The notes below the pieces were generated by a model that had not been told where the DNA came from, ran no database searches, and saw nothing but the letters and a program-made list of their open reading frames with translations. Source: an uncultured Porphyromonas sp. (GTDB lineage: Bacteria > Bacteroidota > Bacteroidia > Bacteroidales > Porphyromonadaceae). Taken from it: a stretch of DNA of 16,338 nt. The translations under genes and the position numbers were made by a program. Within the stretch, counting starts at the first letter, position 1. Every line of letters begins with the position of its first letter. Shown one piece after another: positions 8,221-12,526 of this stretch. Where the stretch lies: positions 1 to 16,338 of the forward strand of contig NZ_CAJZFJ010000051.1 of assembly GCF_915070105.1 (NCBI RefSeq), read 5' to 3'.

Positions 8221-9351
8221 CTAAGCCCCCCTAAAGCCTAGCAGGTGAAGCACCTCCCTATCCCCCACCTCAGGATCGAGGAGCGTGAAGGCCGAGGCCT
8301 CTCGTGGATAGACATAACCTCGACGTAGCTGCTCAAACTCATCGGGATGCGCTCGAAGCAGCACTGTCGTCGCCCGTGGGTCGCAGGTATGGAGCTGAGC
8401 ACGACGCACCCGTTCCACCTCGGGATAATCCCTCAGCCTGATCCTCGGGGACTCGGGCTGGGGAAGTAGACTATCATCCCATAGCCACTCTGGACGCTCC
8501 AGCCCTAAAGCCTCACAGATAGCTTCCAGCGCCATACGTGATCCCCGCCACTTACCATCAGCAGTCCAGCCTGCAACATGGGGGGTAGCGATGTAGGCAC
8601 GGCGAGCAAGCTCAGAGCTGACATGCGGCTCTCCCTCCCAGCAGTCGATGATGACCTCTCGGATCCAACCCTCGTCTAGTGCACGGAGCAAGGGGGTACT
8701 CGGAGCAACACCTCCACGACAGGCATTGATGAGCAGGGGACGTCGCTGACAGGCACGTAGGAAGGACTCATCCACCATCCCAGCCGTGGGATACTTCCCC
8801 TCTCTCGTTAGAGGGACATGCAGGGTGAGGATGTCACTCTCTCGGAGCACCTCCTCCAGACTAGAAAAGCCCTCAGTACCCTCCCGATCGGCTCGTGGTG
8901 GATCATAGAGCAGAGGACGAAGGCCTAACGCTCCTATACGCTTGAGGAGTCCACCCCCGACATGCCCGACACCGATGATCCCTATGGTCTTGCCCCTAAG
9001 GTCAATCCCTCGATCCAGCGACCATGCCGAGAGCGAGGAGAGCACATACTGCACCACACCCCCAGCGTTGCACCCAGGGGCATTACGCCAAGTGATACCA
9101 TGCTCTGCACAGTAGCTCGTGTCGATATGGTCATAGCCTGCGGTGGCCGTGGCGATCATACGCACGCTACTACCCGAGAGCAGGGTCTCATCACAGTGGA
9201 CGACACTACGGATGAGGAGCGCATCTGCACCACGTATGGTCTCGGGGCTGAAGGCACGACTCTCTAGGTAGGTGACCTCAGCGACCTGCTCTATGAGTCC
9301 CTTGAGGTAAGGTAGGGAGCTGTCGAGTACTATTCGAGGCTTTTTCATCAT
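8221..9351 (-). CDS. pdxB: Erythronate-4-phosphate dehydrogenase (PdxB)
   Basis: NAD-dependent oxidation of 4-phosphoerythronate to 2-oxo-3-hydroxy-4-phosphobutanoate, second step of the DXP-dependent route to pyridoxal phosphate; cytoplasmic. 376 residues, family length. The D-2-hydroxyacid dehydrogenase fold shows the dinucleotide motif GIIGVGHVGGG (124-134) and the catalytic trio R212 (in NACRGG), E241 (in WEGEP) and H258 (in TPHVAGWT), each four residues later than E. coli R208, E237 and H254. The C-terminal dimerisation region after about 285 separates PdxB from SerA and GhrB types. Starts ATG-ATG at 9351; the second ATG is also possible. No promoter box is seen in the 119 bp upstream, so it may be read through from the DUF3467 gene. 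It continues into the protease gene. Confidence 0.95.
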   Translation of the reverse strand: MMKKPRIVLDSSLPYLKGLIEQVAEVTYLESRAFSPETIRGADALLIRSVVHCDETLLSGSSVRMIATATAGYDHIDTSYCAEHGITWRNAPGCNAGGVVQYVLSSLSAWSLDRGIDLRGKTIGIIGVGHVGGGLLKRIGALGLRPLLYDPPRADREGTEGFSSLEEVLRESDILTLHVPLTREGKYPTAGMVDESFLRACQRRPLLINACRGGVAPSTPLLRALDEGWIREVIIDCWEGEPHVSSELARRAYIATPHVAGWTADGKWRGSRMALEAICEALGLERPEWLWDDSLLPQPESPRIRLRDYPEVERVRRAQLHTCDPRATTVLLRAHPDEFEQLRRGYVYPREASAFTLLDPEVGDREVLHLLGFRGA

Positions 9352-9368
9352 CTATATAGACTAAGGAC

Positions 9369-9415
9369 GGCTACACCATCGTCACCCCAGGGCTGGGTGT
9401 GGCGATGGGGTAGCC
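9369..9415 (-). terminator. Long imperfect hairpin between DUF3467 gene and pdxB
   Basis: The two halves 9369-9390 and about 9393-9415 are near reverse complements (outer GGCTAC / GTAGCC, inner CCAG / CTGG) with a few mismatches. It lies in the 119-bp spacer downstream of the DUF3467 stop, and no U-tract follows on the minus strand. It may be a partial terminator or an mRNA processing or attenuation site that sets pdxB level. Confidence 0.5.
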
Positions 9416-9470
9416 GTATCTGTACTGGTGTACCCAGCCGAGACGGGGGCTTGGGATGACCGTGTGTGGA

Positions 9471-9761
9471 CTAGTTGCTCTGTGCGGGGGCTTGATCCTC
9501 GGGCAACACGATAGGCCCATACTCCTGCTCGAAGCCCTGTATGTGCTGCTCCAGCATGCGGGATAGACGCTTGATATTGTCGGGAGTGAGGACCTGACGA
9601 CTGTGTACACTCGCCTGCTGCGGTCCAGGCAGTAGGCTAATGAAGTCTAGGACGAACTCACTCTGCGAGTGTGCGACTAGTACGAGGTTGCTATACTGAC
9701 CCTTCCTGATCTCCTCGGGGAGATCAATGCTGAACTGTGGGGCTTCCTGTGGCTGTTCCAT
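9471..9761 (-). CDS. DUF3467 domain protein
   Basis: 96-residue soluble protein. The central block GQYSNLVLVAHSQSEFVLDF (21-40), followed by a Pro-Gly-Pro loop, HSRQVLTPDNIKRL (53-66) and a C-terminal EYGPI, is the DUF3467 signature, with typical length. Members are widespread in Bacteroidota; no biochemical function is established to my knowledge. The gene has its own -7 box at 9835-9842, about 70 nt before the ATG, and is followed by a long hairpin and pdxB. No signal peptide or membrane segment. Confidence 0.88.
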   Translation of the reverse strand: MEQPQEAPQFSIDLPEEIRKGQYSNLVLVAHSQSEFVLDFISLLPGPQQASVHSRQVLTPDNIKRLSRMLEQHIQGFEQEYGPIVLPEDQAPAQSN

Positions 9762-9834
9762 CTAATTCTATTTCCTTGTGTTAGGAGTGAATAAACCTAT
9801 ATGCGTAGGGCTCACCGTGAGTCCCTCGCTTGAC

Positions 9835-9842
9835 CAAAGGTA
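9835..9842 (-). promoter_or_regulatory. -7 promoter element of the DUF3467 gene (TACCTTTG on minus)
   Basis: Minus-strand TACCTTTG, the same octamer found before both MoaF-like lipoprotein genes. Predicted leader of about 70 nt containing a short inverted repeat CTCACCGTGAG at 9811-9821. No clear -33 TTG. Confidence 0.6.
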
Positions 9843-9866
9843 CATATTTCTCTCCTAAACTCCTAT

Positions 9867-10334
9867 CTAGGGGTGTACGGGTGGGGCTGCAGCATCGGAG
9901 ATGACCGCAGCAGCACCCTCTAAGACCTGAGGCTTGCGTACGTCGTCCTTACTCTTGAGGGGGGCAAGGATATTGGCAAGTACCTTATTCTCCTTGAGGT
10001 CTATAAACTGGGATATAGCTGTACCATCAGCCTCCTGCCACGAGACGAAGAAGCGACCATCGCCGAGCTCTCCATAGGAGGGAGCTTCACATCCTTCGCC
10101 CGTTAAGACTTTCTCGGGGGTGAACGTCTTCCAGTAGAGCGAGTCTGACTGGTAGCGCACCTCGGCCTTCATCGTCCCATAGTCGATGAAGAGGGTCTTG
10201 CCGAAGAGCTCAATGAGCACTTCTTCTACAGGGGCGGCGGGGGTGCTGGCGGTATTCTCTCCGCTATGGCTCGTACAGCGAGCTAGTAGGAATACACCTA
10301 CAGCAAGGGCTATCAGCCCTAAGAGCTTTTTCAT
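9867..10334 (-). CDS. MoaF-like domain lipoprotein, paralogue 1
   Basis: 155 residues from the ATG at 10334. The frame runs back to 10415, but a -7 box at 10413-10420 makes the longer start impossible on that transcript, and MKKLLGLIALAVGVFLLARC is a lipoprotein signal with C20. The Arg just before the Cys is unusual for a lipobox. After a linker, residues about 45-125 form a compact beta domain: GKTLFIDYGTM, EVRYQSDSLYW, GDGRFFVSWQEADGT, then ISQFIDLKENKVLA. The pattern (ligand-barrel strands, W-E/Q-x-DGT, then I-x-DL-x-x-x-K-V) resembles the MoaF-like small calycin fold; this is my pattern match, not a search. About 60 percent identical to the next gene over 78 ungapped residues. Probably outer-membrane anchored; ligand unknown. 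Confidence 0.7.
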   Translation of the reverse strand: MKKLLGLIALAVGVFLLARCTSHSGENTASTPAAPVEEVLIELFGKTLFIDYGTMKAEVRYQSDSLYWKTFTPEKVLTGEGCEAPSYGELGDGRFFVSWQEADGTAISQFIDLKENKVLANILAPLKSKDDVRKPQVLEGAAAVISDAAAPPVHP

Positions 10335-10412
10335 AACTATCTGCCTTATATATTTACCAATTCGCAATCCTTGTGAGGGAGAGAGATATAGCTCTCCTTC
10401 ACTTCGCATCTG

Positions 10413-10420
10413 CAAAGGTA
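10413..10420 (-). promoter_or_regulatory. -7 promoter element of lipoprotein 1 (TACCTTTG on minus)
   Basis: Minus-strand TACCTTTG fits TAnnTTTG and is identical to the box of paralogue 2. It gives a leader of about 75 nt and decides the ATG at 10334 over 10415. Confidence 0.65.
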
Positions 10421-10471
10421 CAATAAAGTGCAGTTAGATGCCCCCAGCTCTGACGGGAACAAGAGCCCCTA

Positions 10472-10497
10472 CCCGTACATCCGGCGGGATATACGGG
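10472..10497 (-). terminator. Hairpin downstream of lipoprotein 2
   Basis: CCCGTACATCC (10472-10482) and GGATATACGGG (10487-10497) pair with one mismatch around the 4-nt loop GGCG. It is about 200 bp beyond the paralogue 2 stop and just upstream of the paralogue 1 promoter. No U-tract on the minus side, so terminator function is tentative. Confidence 0.4.
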
Positions 10498-10522
10498 GAA
10501 GGAGCTGAGAATAAAGAGTGAT

Positions 10523-10639
10523 CGGTATGCTCAGACTTCCACTAAATAGGACTATTCATCACCGCACTGGATGGAAATGTAATGCTCAACTAGCGATGAC
10601 GCCTATGTACCAGAAGTGGAGGACTGAGATGAAATACCG
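10523..10639. repeat. Imperfect 117-bp inverted repeat
   Basis: CGGTAT (10523-10528) pairs with ATACCG (10634-10639); inside it CTCAG and TCCACT (10530-10543) pair with AGTGGA and CTGAG (10615-10628), with small internal loops of unequal size. The central 70 nt pair weakly. It could be the end of a small non-coding RNA or a decayed palindromic element. Confidence 0.35.
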
Positions 10640-10694
10640 AGTATGGGGTGCACGCTGAGCCGAGTGCCGAGCGAGTGAAGCTGAGTAAGTGCGC

Positions 10695-11279
10695 TTAGAC
10701 GCGACGCTGGGTGGGACGATTGGGTTGCTTGACTTGGACACTGTCCCCGATGGACTCCTCAAGGGGAGGTGCTTGGACCTGTTGCCTTAGGCGAGGCTCC
10801 CCGGGATGAGGTGGCTCCTCAGCTGCCACGGCTGCTGCTCCTATCAGAACGAGGGGCATACGAGCCGAGTCCACAGCGAGCATGGAGTCAACGACACTGA
10901 TACTAGCAAGCACCTTGTGCTCCCGAAGATCGACAATCTGGGTAACAGTCGTCCCGTCAGCTTGCTGCCAAGTGACGAAGAACCGCCCATCACCAAAAGT
11001 CTCGTACGAAGGGACTTCACGCCCCCAGCTAGCAGTCTGCCCCTCGGAATTGAGTTTACGCCAATAGAGCGAGTCCGTCTGATAACGTACTTCACTGAGC
11101 ATAGTACCATAGTCTATGACCAATGTCTTGCCGATGAGGACGGCAGGTGGCTCCTTAACCTTGGTGGCAACTGTTGCTTGGGGCGAGGAGGTTGCCTGCT
11201 CCTGCCCTTCACCTGTTTGCTGACAACTAACGAAGAGTAGAACGAGGAGCGCGTGTGTGAGGATAATGACCTTATTCAT
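10695..11279 (-). CDS. MoaF-like domain lipoprotein, paralogue 2
   Basis: 194 residues from the ATG at 11279. The frame extends to 11330, but the -7 box at 11319-11326 lies inside that extension, and MNKVIILTHALLVLLFVSC is a complete lipoprotein signal with C19. A Gln/Thr/Ser-rich linker leads to the same beta domain as paralogue 1: GKTLVIDYGTM, EVRYQTDSLYW, GDGRFFVTWQQADGT, VTQIVDLREHKVLASI. The C-terminal 40 residues are a Pro/Gln/Arg-rich tail absent from paralogue 1. Tandem duplication followed by tail divergence is the simplest history. Both genes carry their own promoter, so they need not be co-expressed. No enzyme motif recognised; assignment to the MoaF-like fold is by pattern only. 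Confidence 0.7.
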   Translation of the reverse strand: MNKVIILTHALLVLLFVSCQQTGEGQEQATSSPQATVATKVKEPPAVLIGKTLVIDYGTMLSEVRYQTDSLYWRKLNSEGQTASWGREVPSYETFGDGRFFVTWQQADGTTVTQIVDLREHKVLASISVVDSMLAVDSARMPLVLIGAAAVAAEEPPHPGEPRLRQQVQAPPLEESIGDSVQVKQPNRPTQRRV

Positions 11280-11318
11280 TGATGTGTGTCCTCTTGTAAT
11301 TGATATATAACGATACCG

Positions 11319-11326
11319 CAAAGGTA
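11319..11326 (-). promoter_or_regulatory. -7 promoter element of lipoprotein 2 (TACCTTTG on minus)
   Basis: Minus-strand TACCTTTG, 40 bp before the ATG at 11279. It falls within the longest open frame and therefore decides the downstream start. Confidence 0.65.
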
Positions 11327-11383
11327 GCAAATAAACTCACTCCATCCTCTCCCCCAAGGTCTCTCCGTCCCCAGCCCTTTGCC

Positions 11384-11632
11384 CCAAAGGATACAAGCAC
11401 ACACCGCCAGCCCAATTCCCCACTCCCCTACCTCACCGCCTCTTACCGCCCCACCAGCTCCAGCAAGGAGCGGTAACAGACAATATTCCCCAAAGACAAC
11501 ATACATTCCCCCCTACGGATACCGCCAGCCCCCTTGCTCCAAAGGATACACACCGCCAACCCAATACCCCACTCCCCTACCTCACCGCCTCTTATCTCCC
11601 CACCAGCTCCAGCAAGGAGCGGCAACAGACAA
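11384..11632. repeat. Direct duplication of a ~95-bp C-rich segment
   Basis: Copy A (11384-11483) and copy B (11539-11632) share CCAAAGGATACA, then CCCCACTCCCCTACCTCACC, CGCCTCTTA, and CCCCACCAGCTCCAGCAAGG followed by AGCGG and AACAGACAA, with a few substitutions and small indels. Starts are 155 bp apart and ends 149 bp. Each copy carries a small stem GCTCC-AGCAA-GGAGC. A third CCAAAGGATA-like piece at about 11642 (CCCAAAGGATAACC) hints at the start of another unit. Confidence 0.8.
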
Positions 11633-11732
11633 CGAGAGCACCCAAAGGATAACCTCCTCACAGGAAGGCTAATACCTCGACAAAGCATACCCTCTAGGCC
11701 TCTCCATATCGGACATATCGAAAGGGGGCTAG

Positions 11733-11808
11733 CGAACATGCCGAGAAGGGCAAATAGGACTCGGTATGTTCGTCCCCATCACCTTACATAGGTGATGGAG
11801 GCGAACAT
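11733..11808. other. Two mutually exclusive hairpins sharing one arm
   Basis: CGAACATGCCGAG (11733-11745) pairs with CTCGGTATGTTCG (11760-11772), one mismatch. The ATGTTCG end of that arm (11766-11772) can pair instead with a second CGAACAT (11802-11808), closing a perfect 9-bp stem CCATCACCT / AGGTGATGG (11776-11784, 11790-11798; loop TACAT). The geometry is that of a two-state RNA or DNA element, but no gene directly follows on either strand. Confidence 0.5.
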
Positions 11809-11969
11809 TACGTGTCCCCTCCTGAGCACTCAGTATCCCTCATATAGGGCTCTGGAGTACGCACTGCGCTCATCGTAGCGGACTGCACCACGAGGATGAG
11901 TCAGGGCACTGTGGGAGGAGGCTCAAAGAGCGAAAGAGGCGAAAGGGGAACTGCTTCAGAGCCGACGCA

Positions 11970-11989
11970 GGAGCTCCTTGGGGAGCTCC
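11970..11989. repeat. Paired GGAGCTCC palindromes
   Basis: Two copies of the 8-bp palindrome GGAGCTCC separated by TTGG. They can also pair with each other as a hairpin with a 4-nt loop. No further context. Confidence 0.45.
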
Positions 11990-12101
11990 CTCGCTTGGGC
12001 TCTTTTGCGACTATCATCCATGTCCGGGGGCTTAGCCGTACCTCTCGAGCGGGAGGCGTTAGCTATGGGGAATAGGCACACGAGAGAGCCCCACGGAGCT
12101 T

Positions 12102-12197
12102 ATACTTAGAGCGAGGTAGTGTACACGCGTGTACACTATAGTATACCCACGTGTACACTTTTGTATACACGTGGGTATACTACTCCGCTCTAAGTAT
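12102..12197. repeat. 96-bp inverted repeat made of 18-bp palindromic units at 22-bp spacing (right copy)
   Basis: Three 18-bp units of the form GTRTAC-N6-GTAYAC lie at 12119-12136 (a perfect palindrome), 12141-12158 and 12163-12180, separated by 4-nt spacers TATA and TTTT. The hexamer starts (12119, 12131, 12141, 12153, 12163, 12175) alternate 12 and 10 bp, exactly as in the array at 1-51. Here the array is framed by 19-bp arms, 12102-12120 and 12179-12197, that are reverse complements with two mismatches, so the whole element can fold as one long cruciform. Middle hexamers vary (ACGCGT, CCACGT, ACGTGG). No open frame and no transposase. Confidence 0.85.
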
Positions 12198-12275
12198 CAC
12201 CCCAGTAAGGCTCCCTTCTTGGGGAGGGGGCTTGGAATATGAGGGAGAGCGAGGAGGGCAAATTGAAGGGAGGGG

Positions 12276-12315
12276 GAGACTGAGGGAGACTGAGAAAGAC
12301 TAAGGGTGACTGGGA
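12276..12315. repeat. 10-bp tandem repeat (4 copies, degenerate)
   Basis: GAGACTGAGG, GAGACTGAGA, AAGACTAAGG and GTGACTGGGA stand head to tail within a purine-rich intergenic stretch. Similar 10-bp and 9-bp repeats occur in the spacer after 15900. Confidence 0.7.
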
Positions 12316-12390
12316 CTAGATAAGAGTATGTGGAGAATGGACAGGAAGTGGAGGAGATGCAGACGGAGGGGAAGGGCGAGAACGGGCGGG

Positions 12391-12441
12391 ACAAAAAAGA
12401 GCTTCCCCCTAGGCTCCTTGTGGAGGGCCTAAGGGGGAAGC
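12391..12441 (-). terminator. Rho-independent terminator of the S41 peptidase gene
   Basis: On the minus strand, a stem of about 13 bp (12441-12428 with 12414-12401, one bulge, GCTTCCCCCT-type arms) is followed at once by TCTTTTTTGT (12400-12391). This is the only classic hairpin plus U-tract in the window and lies 86 bp after the peptidase stop codon. Confidence 0.85.
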
Positions 12442-12526
12442 ACACTTGCCCCACTATAGCTACGAGGGGCAGAGAGAAAGCCGTTACCCTCAGCTCGGGA
12501 CTTTGCCTAAGCCGAGGGCAAGGGGA

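Larger units (their letters stand above)
10335..10694. other. Intergenic region between the two lipoprotein genes
   Basis: Contains the leader and -7 box of paralogue 1 (10413-10420), a GC-rich hairpin at 10472-10497 and a longer imperfect inverted repeat at 10523-10639. No open frame worth calling and no tRNA. Confidence 0.6.
11280..12526. other. 1.25-kb non-coding, repeat-rich region
   Basis: Lies between the promoter of lipoprotein 2 and the 3' end of the S41 peptidase. Open frames here are short, overlap on both strands and follow the repeats, so none is called. It holds a direct duplication (11384-11632), alternative hairpins (11733-11808), a palindrome pair GGAGCTCC at 11970-11989, the 96-bp inverted repeat (12102-12197), a 10-bp tandem repeat (12276-12315) and an intrinsic terminator (12391-12441). 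The left part is C-rich on plus, the part after 12220 purine-rich on plus. Confidence 0.65.

Noticed and set aside
8962..9267. Plus-strand frames antisense to pdxB and the protease
   Set aside because: No signals of their own, fully inside well-recognised genes.
10335..10415. Longer N-terminus of lipoprotein 1
   Set aside because: The extension overlaps the -7 promoter box and would bury the lipoprotein signal 27 residues inside.
11280..11330. Longer N-terminus of lipoprotein 2
   Set aside because: The -7 box at 11319-11326 lies inside the extension; the signal sequence begins at the ATG at 11279.
11379..11739. Overlapping open frames on both strands (97, 76, 98, 85 residues)
   Set aside because: They follow the direct duplication, are low-complexity (Pro/Ser or Gly/Leu) and lack recognisable starts or family motifs.
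11809..12101. 6S RNA, tmRNA, RNase P RNA or cobalamin riboswitch
   Set aside because: Some paired segments are present, but the conserved boxes of these RNAs were not found on either strand.
12102..12197. MITE or IS end
   Set aside because: No clear target-site duplication or transposase in the window; the phased inner units are not typical of MITEs, so it is left as a repeat of unknown class.
12197..12454. 85-residue minus-strand frame
   Set aside because: Translation of purine-rich DNA and of the S41 terminator hairpin; Ser/Pro/Leu-rich with no family features.
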